Source: Gemmatimonadota bacterium
GTDB lineage: Bacteria; Latescibacterota; UBA2968; UBA8231
Direction: 5' to 3'
Assembly (NCBI GenBank): GCA_002712305.1
Contig: PATE01000045.1
Coordinates: 92,884 to 115,226 of the forward strand
Length of the DNA stretch: 22,343 nt
A program made the translations under genes and the position numbers. Below the pieces are notes generated by a model, which worked only from the letters and a program-made list of their open reading frames with translations, searched no databases and was not told where the DNA came from. Shown piece after piece: positions 1-7,049 of the stretch. Numbering within the stretch: position 1 is the stretch's first letter; every line of letters starts with the position of its first letter.

Positions 1-374
1 GCGATCCCAAATTGCTGTGCCGCCGGAGACTGCCGCAGATACTGGTTCCACAGCAACCCCTCGAAGGCACCCGTCTCAGCCGCGATCAGGCCCGCCGCAA
101 CGTAGTAGAGGACGTAAACCTCTTGCCGCGACAGAGAGGTGAAGGAGCGCTTCGTGATCTCGGCGAAGAGGATGATCGTCACCCACTCCGCAGCTGCACC
201 GAGATTGCCTCCGACCATGAGACTGAGGTACATATTCCCCGGAATCATGACGAAGGCGACGAAGAGCACACCGACGACGGCCTTGCTCGTGAAGCCGTCG
301 GCGTACTCCGTCGGCGTCTCGAGCAGGTCGCGATATTCCTCGATTTCCTGGTTTGGGTTCTTACCTCCCAGCAA
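1..374 (-). CDS. OPT-like (DUF6784/DUF6785-type) membrane transporter, N-terminal part
   Basis: This is the first 124 residues of a membrane protein that continues past the left edge. I translated it by hand. The frame is closed upstream by a TGA at 390-392, and the only sensible start is a TTG at 374 preceded by AGGAGAAGG with 7 nt of spacing. A short polar N-terminus (about residues 1-30) is followed by a hydrophobic helix with a MIPGNMYL motif (about 43-50), then EWVTIILFAEITKRSF (about 63-78) and a second helix around VYVLYYVAAGLI. These motifs resemble the large 'peptide transporter' proteins related to the oligopeptide transporter (OPT) family seen in Planctomycetes and similar lineages; that match is from memory. 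It lies 51 bp after the giant permease gene on the same strand and is probably cotranscribed with it. Substrate is unknown. Confidence 0.6.
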   Translation of the reverse strand, partial: MLGGKNPNQEIEEYRDLLETPTEYADGFTSKAVVGVLFVAFVMIPGNMYLSLMVGGNLGAAAEWVTIILFAEITKRSFTSLSRQEVYVLYYVAAGLIAAETGAFEGLLWNQYLRQSPAAQQFGI

Positions 375-392
375 CGGGGCGCCTTCTCCTCA

Positions 393-436
393 TGTCATGC
401 CTCGAAAGGCATGCGTGTCTTGTTGTCATGCCTCGA
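393..436. repeat. 13-bp direct repeat and UUCG-loop hairpin at a gene junction
   Basis: The 13-mer TGTCATGCCTCGA occurs at 393-405 and again at 424-436. The second copy contains the stop codon of the permease gene. Between and into the first copy lies a perfect 7-bp hairpin (396-402 with 407-413) whose loop on the minus-strand transcript is UUCG. No T-run follows on the minus strand, so it is not a standard intrinsic terminator. It sits between the permease stop and the ribosome binding site of the OPT-like gene. An mRNA-stabilising or processing role is possible but is inference. Confidence 0.5.
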
Positions 437-3400
437 CTGCCACTTGTTCGCCAGCGAGAATCGCCGACCCCTGATCTCGGTAGGAGGACTTCGCATCTGA
501 GTCCACGGTACGCCAGATGAGGAATTGCTTCCGGATCACATTCATGAAGCGCTGATTCACTCGACGCCAGGAAGCATCCTCACCGCTGAGGCGGGTGATA
601 TCCAACTGGACCTGGAAGATGTTGTGTTCGCCCACCGGCAGAGCCCGAATCACGACGTGCTGGCTGACGCCAAGGTCAAAGGGAGCCAACCAGATGTTCA
701 TGTCGATCGTGTAACCGTCGCCCTCTGCCGTGTCCTGCCGACCCAGCTTGGCCCCATCGGTGTAGAACGTCCCGATCGACTCTTCGGAGTAGGAATCGAA
801 ATACCCGATGAGAAACACACAAAGTCCCAACACATCGTGGCCCGAAACGGTAAAGGGGAATTCGAAATGCCAACGATCCCCATCCGGCACTGGCAGCCGC
901 CAGCGCCGAGTCACATCGGGTACGGCCAATTGGGATGCCTTGCGTGATGGATACACCGTCGACAGCATGACCACGGCCATCACGAGGATGCATGACAGGA
1001 CTGCTGAAAGAGATGAGTAGTTCAGCGTAAACCCTGTCACGAGGCCCAACTCGATCAGCACCGTCGCTGTGATTTGACCGGTCAGGTAGCCGGCGACGAC
1101 GCCGAGCACGGCGTAGACACACGACTCGGCCATGAACAACCAGGCAATGTGCCCAGGGGCCAACCCCACTGAAGAATAAATGCCGATCTCACGGAAGCGC
1201 TCATACACGGATCCCATCATCGTATTGAGGACGATGAGGGCCGCGATGAGGATGGGCACGAAGAGGTTGGCCATACCGGACAGTGAGGTCATGCCAAGCG
1301 ACGAATAGATGGAGACCTTCACGAAGTCGTCGCCTGTCTCGCGAATGCCGGCAAAAAGGGTCACGGCCAAGCGCGACAGGAATTGCTCGATCTCGGCTCG
1401 TTCGTCCACGCCCTCCTGAAAACGGACGGCCACGGACTGAAGAGGATTACCCGAGCCGATATTGCGCAACGTGTGATAGGGCACCAGAAGGGTGTTGGCT
1501 GGCTCGAGGTGAACGAAGGGCTTGATGACGACCTGTGCGTCCTCCAGGCCTTGTTTCTCACGCTGCTCTTCCTCGGCGATCTCCTGGACGGCGGCACCAC
1601 CAGTGACGGCGAAATCAGCGGGTGTCATCGTCTCGTCGTCGAGATCCTTCAGCTCCTTCATGCGTTTCGAATTGATGATGCCGATGACGGTGAAGGTCTG
1701 TCCAAAGACTCTGATCTTGACCGAGCCGTCCTGCCGATCCACATCCTCCGCAGCAATATCCAACGCAGCTACCATCCCGTTGGGAAGGATACATACGCGC
1801 TCCTCCCCAGGAAGGAACCAACGGCCGGCGATCAGCGCCCGATCCAGGCCGGTGACGTCCACCTCTCCCGGTGTGAGTCCGAGCACACCTAGCGCATTGT
1901 GGGCGTTGTTGCCGTACTTGAGCTTGATGTGCGCTTTTTTCTTGTTGTCATACCAACTACGCGGAGCAATCGATGCAATGTCGCCGAAGTTGCTGTTCGC
2001 GTATTCGAGCACTGACTCTTCGAGCGGCGTCCATGCCTTGCTGCGGATCAACAGTCCTTCATACAGTCCTTCGTTGTCGCGCTCGATCTGATTGAAGCGC
2101 AACGCCGTCTGAATCGACGTAAAGGAAAGGACGGTGAAGGTCAGTAGAAGAAGTGTCAGGAAGGTGAGAGCCGTTCGCGTCTTGCGACGCTTCATGTTGG
2201 AGATGCCCAACAGAAAAGCCGTCATGGATGCACCAGCTCGACTCACATCGGTGTCATGGATCACGGCAACTTCCGTACGCAGCTTTTTCATCTGCTCGTT
2301 GAAGCGACCCGATATGATCGACATGACCAGCGCGGCAAGAACGAGAATGACAAAAGCCAACAGAATCACGAACGGATTCGATAGTTCGAAAGCAGGATGC
2401 ACGACAGAGAGGATGATCCAGATCACCAGAAAGATGGCCGCGAATCCCAGAATCTGATTCTTGATCGTTGCCGCCGTGATCAGCAGACGTTCGGCGAAGT
2501 AGGCACAGGGCAACACGAGGGCCATGAAAAAGATGATGCCCTGGATGACGTCGTTCTGTGTCGACTTCACATCCGGATAGGCCCGGGATTCCAGACCGAT
2601 CGCCGAGCGTGTGCGGCGGACGAACTCGCTCCACGTTCGGGAGGCCATGGCTTCTTCGGCCAGATCGAGTTCTTCACGTGCACGATTGTGGAGATTCGTC
2701 AGTCGCTGATTTTCGATCGAAAAACTCTTGAGTTCCTGCATTCGCGCTTCATCCAGCGTCCACATGTCTCGGGCGGCCAGATAAGATGTCTGTGCAAAAC
2801 TCGTCTGCGGTTCGATCGAATAACCGGCACCGAGGGCTTCTGCTTTGCTCTCGGCAGACACGGAGTTGAGCAGGAGCGAGCGGAATCCGAGCAGCCCAGC
2901 TCCCAGGCCCATCTTGACTTTCGTCCCCGGACGCGCGAACAGAACGCCCACAGGCTCATCCTTGGCGGATGGCCCCTCGCCGATGGTGTAGCCGTATTCG
3001 ACAGGTGACGTGTTTGTTTCGTCGAAGACGGTCACCTGCGACAACTTGGTCAGATACCGTGGATCGACGATGTCGTAGAAGTTGTAGGCCTCACAGGGGA
3101 ACAGGACGACCATCCACTCCTTGTCGCGCCAGTCCATCTTGATCAGCATCGGATACGACTCGTCACCCTGGATTCCGCGATCGGGGGCATACGTGATCCG
3201 GCCCGTTGCCGGATCCATATAGTACCCCTCGATCTGCACCTGGTTGACACGCAGCCGATTGACGAAGAAGGCCCCCTCGTCGTCGACGACTTCGAAGTAT
3301 TCTCCGCGCACACCTTTGTAGGATTTCTTCTTGCCATTGCGTACGACGGCGACCGCATCGGTACGCGCCAGATCGGGCACGATGCTGCGTCGCGGAAAGA

Positions 3401-5234
3401 CCATCGTCTTTGCCTTCAACGAGCGAAGCGTGTCCTTCAATCGCATCTTGAAATCGGGGAACAGTTCGGGGTCTTCCAGCGCCATGTGGAACATCCCCGC
3501 CAGAGCCCGGATCTGCCGGCCGAGGTTCTCGTATTGAACCTTGTCCGGCCGGTCCAGCGGCGTGTCCACCAGGAAACGGGCATCATTGACGGTGACGAAA
3601 GCCAGAGCGGGTGTGCCGGTGGTCAGCACGAGTTCGCTGTTGACGGAGATTTCCCCAGGTACAAAGGTCTCCCAGCTCTTGCCACCTTCCGGGCTGATAC
3701 CGTTCACCAGCACATCGCGGAACGTGTATCCCAGTTCGCGGCTCACCTGCCGCGAGTATCTCATGAAATTCTTGCCGAAGGGTGCGAAGTAGCGCTTGTA
3801 GTAGAAGCTGGAATTGCTGTTCCAGACCCCTAGCTCGTCGGTCTGTGAAGACAGGTCGAGGCTAACGAAGAGTTTGACATCCAGTGAATCGACTTTGGGA
3901 TCGACCCATCTTCGATAGAACCCCAGCCGCAGGTCTTCATCCTCGAGCAGCGCCTCGGCAAGTTCCTCTTCATCGTCAAAGTGCTCAGTGCGGATATCCT
4001 CACCGTCGGGGACGATGAGATCCAAGCCTTCACTGACGGGTTGAATCATCGATTCACCGCGGGCAAGAGCGTCGGCCAGGATGCTCTTTACCAGAACCGA
4101 GTCTTCATCGGCAACGTGCCGTATCAGCCCTTCCTTGCCCACGAATGTCTGGCTGCCGACGCCATAGCTGATCCCGTCGTCCCCGGCAGAGATGAATCCA
4201 TTCGCGATAGATGCTTCGACGACTCGACGAATGACCATGCGATCGATGAAGGGATCCTCATCGCGCAGGTAACGTTGGATGAAGTCGTCAATGCCCCGCA
4301 TGGCCAGATGATGGGCGGAGGTGGCCAGGAAGACGACGGATCGTGCGGGCGGATGGGCGCGGAAGTATCGTGCCAGTTCGAGTAGTCCGGTAATCCCTGC
4401 CGCCTGTTCGGCACCGGGCGCGAGGGCGGGGACCACGGACATGGCATCATAGTACGACTCGATGACGATGACGTCTTTTTGCAGCAGCGGATCGTAGCCG
4501 GGGATGAACCCGAGCACATTCCACGCGGGCTGTCGCTCCCAGTCCATTCGGTACTCGAGATGGACCTGTGAAACACCGGTGCGTGCCGCTGCCCGCAATT
4601 GATCCCCCGCCGCCTTCGTGACCCAGAAGCGGGGCAGGTCGAGGGGCATCGTCAGGAACTTGCGTTCGCCCTCGAGATAGACGGTGGAATCCGGCTCAGA
4701 AAACACGACGGCCGCCGCCCCCAAGTAGGCGCAATTGAGCCAGTTGTCGCCGGAGTTGAAGTCGAGCAAGACGACGGCGCCCTTGAGATCCAGTCCATCC
4801 AGTTCTTCATACTCGCCAGTTCCTCCGTAGAGGAGGTGACCATCGAGACCGCCATCCGGCAGGGTCGGCGTGCGAACCAGGTTTGGCCACAAGCCGTGAA
4901 GATCGATCGGTGGCGAGTCGCCTTCGACCTGCAGAAACCCACCCTTCTCGACCGGCACCGACACGTCATACTTGTGCAGGGTAATGTCATCAAGGCCGAT
5001 TTCGGTGAACTGGCGCTGTACGTAGCGTGTCGCCTGCTCTGCCCCCGGGTATCCAGTGACACGCGAATCAAGACCGGCCAGGAAACCGATGGTCTCGCGC
5101 AGCCTGCTCTCTGGGGCCAGCGCGCGCAGATCGTCGTAGTTGACGCTCGCAAAGGCCGATTGGACACCCAGCGCCAACAGCGCCGCGATTCCATACAGCG
5201 TCTGACAAATGAACGTTCGGTTACGTGGCATCAT
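426..5234 (-). CDS. Giant FtsX/MacB-type permease with N-terminal M28 peptidase-like domain
   Basis: A protein of about 1600 residues. Residue numbers here count from an alternative TTG start at 5261; I prefer the ATG pair at 5234/5231 because it gives a cleaner signal peptide, but neither has a good ribosome binding site. A hydrophobic signal segment (about 17-39) suggests export of the N-terminus. Residues about 150-215 look like a PA-type insert, and about 240-400 resemble the M28 aminopeptidase fold (GLLELARYF, SVVFLATSAHH), but the metal ligands look altered. A long unassigned region follows. About 903-985 holds several membrane helices, and about 1010-1450 is an FtsX/MacB permease with NMKRRKTRTAL and the hallmark RFREIGIYSSVGLAPGHI. 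A globular C-terminal domain ends it. Such permeases normally need an ABC ATPase, and none is in the window. Substrate and any peptidase activity are unknown. The OPT-like gene follows by 51 bp. Confidence 0.8.
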   Translation of the reverse strand: MMPRNRTFICQTLYGIAALLALGVQSAFASVNYDDLRALAPESRLRETIGFLAGLDSRVTGYPGAEQATRYVQRQFTEIGLDDITLHKYDVSVPVEKGGFLQVEGDSPPIDLHGLWPNLVRTPTLPDGGLDGHLLYGGTGEYEELDGLDLKGAVVLLDFNSGDNWLNCAYLGAAAVVFSEPDSTVYLEGERKFLTMPLDLPRFWVTKAAGDQLRAAARTGVSQVHLEYRMDWERQPAWNVLGFIPGYDPLLQKDVIVIESYYDAMSVVPALAPGAEQAAGITGLLELARYFRAHPPARSVVFLATSAHHLAMRGIDDFIQRYLRDEDPFIDRMVIRRVVEASIANGFISAGDDGISYGVGSQTFVGKEGLIRHVADEDSVLVKSILADALARGESMIQPVSEGLDLIVPDGEDIRTEHFDDEEELAEALLEDEDLRLGFYRRWVDPKVDSLDVKLFVSLDLSSQTDELGVWNSNSSFYYKRYFAPFGKNFMRYSRQVSRELGYTFRDVLVNGISPEGGKSWETFVPGEISVNSELVLTTGTPALAFVTVNDARFLVDTPLDRPDKVQYENLGRQIRALAGMFHMALEDPELFPDFKMRLKDTLRSLKAKTMVFPRRSIVPDLARTDAVAVVRNGKKKSYKGVRGEYFEVVDDEGAFFVNRLRVNQVQIEGYYMDPATGRITYAPDRGIQGDESYPMLIKMDWRDKEWMVVLFPCEAYNFYDIVDPRYLTKLSQVTVFDETNTSPVEYGYTIGEGPSAKDEPVGVLFARPGTKVKMGLGAGLLGFRSLLLNSVSAESKAEALGAGYSIEPQTSFAQTSYLAARDMWTLDEARMQELKSFSIENQRLTNLHNRAREELDLAEEAMASRTWSEFVRRTRSAIGLESRAYPDVKSTQNDVIQGIIFFMALVLPCAYFAERLLITAATIKNQILGFAAIFLVIWIILSVVHPAFELSNPFVILLAFVILVLAALVMSIISGRFNEQMKKLRTEVAVIHDTDVSRAGASMTAFLLGISNMKRRKTRTALTFLTLLLLTFTVLSFTSIQTALRFNQIERDNEGLYEGLLIRSKAWTPLEESVLEYANSNFGDIASIAPRSWYDNKKKAHIKLKYGNNAHNALGVLGLTPGEVDVTGLDRALIAGRWFLPGEERVCILPNGMVAALDIAAEDVDRQDGSVKIRVFGQTFTVIGIINSKRMKELKDLDDETMTPADFAVTGGAAVQEIAEEEQREKQGLEDAQVVIKPFVHLEPANTLLVPYHTLRNIGSGNPLQSVAVRFQEGVDERAEIEQFLSRLAVTLFAGIRETGDDFVKVSIYSSLGMTSLSGMANLFVPILIAALIVLNTMMGSVYERFREIGIYSSVGLAPGHIAWLFMAESCVYAVLGVVAGYLTGQITATVLIELGLVTGFTLNYSSLSAVLSCILVMAVVMLSTVYPSRKASQLAVPDVTRRWRLPVPDGDRWHFEFPFTVSGHDVLGLCVFLIGYFDSYSEESIGTFYTDGAKLGRQDTAEGDGYTIDMNIWLAPFDLGVSQHVVIRALPVGEHNIFQVQLDITRLSGEDASWRRVNQRFMNVIRKQFLIWRTVDSDAKSSYRDQGSAILAGEQVAVEA

Positions 5235-5289
5235 TGGTCGTAGAGGCAGGTGGGCGGACAACGCGTTGAGTTTTCAAGTTGTGATTCCT

Positions 5290-5321
5290 ACAAAAGATAC
5301 ACCAGCCTGAAGGAGCCGGTG
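5290..5321 (-). terminator. Probable intrinsic terminator after the Gx gene
   Basis: On the minus strand, 44 nt past the Gx stop codon, CACCGGCT and AGGCTGGTG form an 8-bp stem (two G-U pairs) around a six-base loop (5300-5321), followed at once by TATCTTTTG. This fits a modest rho-independent terminator and would separate the Gx/NusG-II pair from the giant permease gene. No convincing promoter was seen between it and the permease start. Confidence 0.5.
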
Positions 5322-5365
5322 CAACGCCTGCAGCGGCGGCATTAAAGCGACATGCGAGCTTCCGG

Positions 5366-5896
5366 TCAAGGGTAGGTACCTTCAGCGGGATGGGGCTGGA
5401 GTCGCTGAACGGCAAAGTGTGCGATCAGGCCCGTCATGGCCCCCGCCAACAGACCGCTGGCGATGAACAGGGGCGCGAGCCCCACCAGACCGGGATGGCC
5501 CAGATACAGCGAAGCCAGAGCCAACTGCGTTACCTGGTGTGTGCAGGCCCCGAGAATACTAAGTCCCACGGCGCTGAGGCCCAAGGATCGTACGCGGCTG
5601 CGCCCCACCTGCAGGCCACCGGCCATCAACAGCAGACTGGTCATGCTTGCTCCGCACGCGAGCACGAACGTAGGGCCCGCAAATGCCCCTGTGAGCAGGC
5701 TGCCGACAAAGACCTTGATGACCGTGACCGCAGCCGCGCCACGCCAGTCGAACAGGATCAGTGCCGTCAGGACGGCAGCGTTGCCAAGACCTAACTTCAT
5801 CCACGGAAGTGGACGCGGGACCACCGCCTCGAATACGAAGAGGATGAGGGCCACGGCGGCAAGCAGGGCCAGTCGGGTGAGATGACGGGTGCTCAC
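5366..5896 (-). CDS. Gx transporter family protein (heptaprenyl diphosphate synthase component I-like)
   Basis: A 176-residue hydrophobic protein with about five membrane segments. The N-terminus with a PRPLPWMKLGLGN motif (about 27-39), followed by a helix and a GAFAGPTF stretch, matches the Gx/Hpre_diP_synt_I family (PF07456) as I remember it. Members are annotated as component I of heptaprenyl diphosphate synthase but look like small-molecule transporter subunits, and their real function is not settled. The GTG start at 5896 follows GGGGGAG at a fair distance. It lies 36 bp downstream of the NusG-domain-II gene; this pairing recurs in many anaerobes and supports both calls. No prenyl synthase subunit II is present here. 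Confidence 0.8.
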   Translation of the reverse strand: MSTRHLTRLALLAAVALILFVFEAVVPRPLPWMKLGLGNAAVLTALILFDWRGAAAVTVIKVFVGSLLTGAFAGPTFVLACGASMTSLLLMAGGLQVGRSRVRSLGLSAVGLSILGACTHQVTQLALASLYLGHPGLVGLAPLFIASGLLAGAMTGLIAHFAVQRLQPHPAEGTYP

Positions 5897-5932
5897 CTGA
5901 CCGGCTCCCCCGAGGTTGATGCGGCGTGTTCT

Positions 5933-6358
5933 TTAGCGGGTGACACCGTCGATCCTCTCAGAGTCGGTGTGCCCCACCTTGCGACCCGCCACTCGCAGGA
6001 CCAGCCGATTGGGGACACAGACGGCCAGGTCACCGGGTTCCGAGAGCCACCCGCTGAGACGGCAGATCTGTTGGCGACATGGAGCTGACAGAATCCGCGC
6101 CCGGCCTGCGCCAACCTCCAGCACGGTGGGTCCGATAGGCCCTTCGATCGTTATCTGGTGAACCGGACGATCCTCAACCGACAGTGGCGCCTGGCTGTGA
6201 CGGCCATTATCGATCTCTATCACGAGACGGAGCGGGCCGTCTCGTTCAGTTGTCGGTCCCGCCAGGGCGGTGAATGCCGCAAGCACTAGCCAACCCACCA
6301 CGAGAATGACGTCCCCGCGGGTCAGCGGCGAGGGAGGAAGATCGGGGCCCGTTGTCAC
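5933..6358 (-). CDS. NusG domain II-like membrane-anchored protein
   Basis: A 141-residue protein with an N-terminal membrane anchor (about 15-34, after GDVILVVG) and a small beta-rich domain outside. The domain carries PCRQQICR (Cys94, Cys99) and a conserved LAVCVPNRLVL stretch (Cys114), the signature of the NusG_II family, which despite its name is a secreted or membrane-attached domain without a transcription role. The open frame runs on to 6913, but the true start is the GTG at 6358, preceded by CAGGAG with 6 nt of spacing. The gene is first in a minus-strand pair with Gx. The paired cysteines suggest a redox or disulfide role; this is inference. Confidence 0.75.
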   Translation of the reverse strand: MTTGPDLPPSPLTRGDVILVVGWLVLAAFTALAGPTTERDGPLRLVIEIDNGRHSQAPLSVEDRPVHQITIEGPIGPTVLEVGAGRARILSAPCRQQICRLSGWLSEPGDLAVCVPNRLVLRVAGRKVGHTDSERIDGVTR

Positions 6359-6563
6359 TTGACACTCCTGAGGGGCATCGCTATGATTCGCCGACGTGTG
6401 GGATGGGCTCGTATCTTGTTGAGAGCATTGAACTAACCGTCCACCGCTGGTCGTCACGTTGACTGCCGTCAGTGGCTGTGGTCGCCTCTGCGTGCAGTGG
6501 CTCACCCGTCCTCCGCCGTGGTCGCAAACATCAAGGCTGTTCTCAGCCGATTGAAGGACATCG

Positions 6564-6878
6564 ATGGTCTGGTTTATCACCACCGTTGTCTGTATTTGCG
6601 GCGCCTTGCTGATCCAGTACTTGTATGCCAGCAAGATCCTGCGCATGAAGCAGGCGATCTTCATTAAAGATATAGCCCTTCGAGATGTTCGTGCCGAGGG
6701 GGATCGCCTCGACGAGCAGGAAACCGAACTGAGTAAACAGCAGACAAGCCTCACCCACGGCATACGCCATTTGCGTGGTGATATCAAAGCGCTGGCGCTC
6801 CATCTCCAAGAGCGCGAAATCGACGTGCCCGAGCCCGATTTCCCTCTCAGCGAGCTCGAAGAAGACCTGGACGGCTGA
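6564..6878 (+). CDS. Small membrane-anchored coiled-coil protein, unknown function
   Basis: A 104-residue protein. One strong membrane helix (about 3-21) is followed by a charged, heptad-like helical region (about 40-95) rich in Glu, Asp, Arg and Gln, ending in an acidic tail (SELEEDLDG). The ATG at 6564 has an AAGGA ribosome binding site 5 nt away, which supports this frame over a similar-sized open frame on the other strand. It is divergent from the NusG-II gene (205 bp between starts) and lies about 170 bp before rel. The layout (single-pass anchor plus cytoplasmic coiled coil) resembles FtsB- or LapA-type scaffolds, but I do not recognise a family. Confidence 0.65.
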   Translation: MVWFITTVVCICGALLIQYLYASKILRMKQAIFIKDIALRDVRAEGDRLDEQETELSKQQTSLTHGIRHLRGDIKALALHLQEREIDVPEPDFPLSELEEDLDG

Positions 6879-7005
6879 GCGGGCCTGCCCCACCTAGGCA
6901 GAGTCGACGCCAAACTGCCTCAACCCGAGATCTCCGGCCTCATAGATCAGCTACGTGACTTTCGCTCTAACTCATTGTAGCAACGTCACCTAGGTCAAGA
7001 ATCGA

Positions 7006-7034
7006 TTGGTCCATTGGGGCGATCTGAGTATATT
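7006..7034 (+). promoter_or_regulatory. Putative sigma70-type promoter of rel
   Basis: TTGGTC (7006-7011; 3 of 6 to consensus) and TATATT (7029-7034; 5 of 6) are separated by exactly 17 bp. Transcription would begin near 7041, only about 9 nt before the ATG at 7050 and 3 nt before an in-frame GTG at 7044. This would explain why no ribosome binding site precedes either start and argues against an in-frame TTG at 7014, which lies inside the promoter. Confidence 0.45.
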
Positions 7035-7049
7035 CGATCTCGAGTGCCC

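Noticed and set aside
12-500. Plus-strand open frame of 162 codons
   Set aside because: It is antisense to the OPT-like gene and the 3' end of the permease gene, which have membrane-protein motifs and a ribosome binding site; the plus-strand product has no recognisable pattern.
6534-6553. Possible FliA (sigma28) -10 element GCCGATTG before the small coiled-coil gene
   Set aside because: The matching -35 region fits only 2 of 8 consensus bases, and the implied start would leave almost no leader before the ribosome binding site.
6543-6893. Minus-strand open frame of 116 codons opposite the small coiled-coil gene
   Set aside because: The plus-strand product has a clear membrane helix, a coiled coil and an AAGGA site; the minus-strand frame has none of these.
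6359-6913. Upstream extension of the NusG-II frame to 326 codons
   Set aside because: The extension is low-complexity and antisense to the small coiled-coil gene; the GTG at 6358 has a good ribosome binding site and matches the family start.
6891-6994. Two copies of CACCTAGG and a GTGAC/GTCAC inverted pair before rel
   Set aside because: The copies are short and the inverted pair has a loop of about 27 bases; chance is a sufficient explanation.
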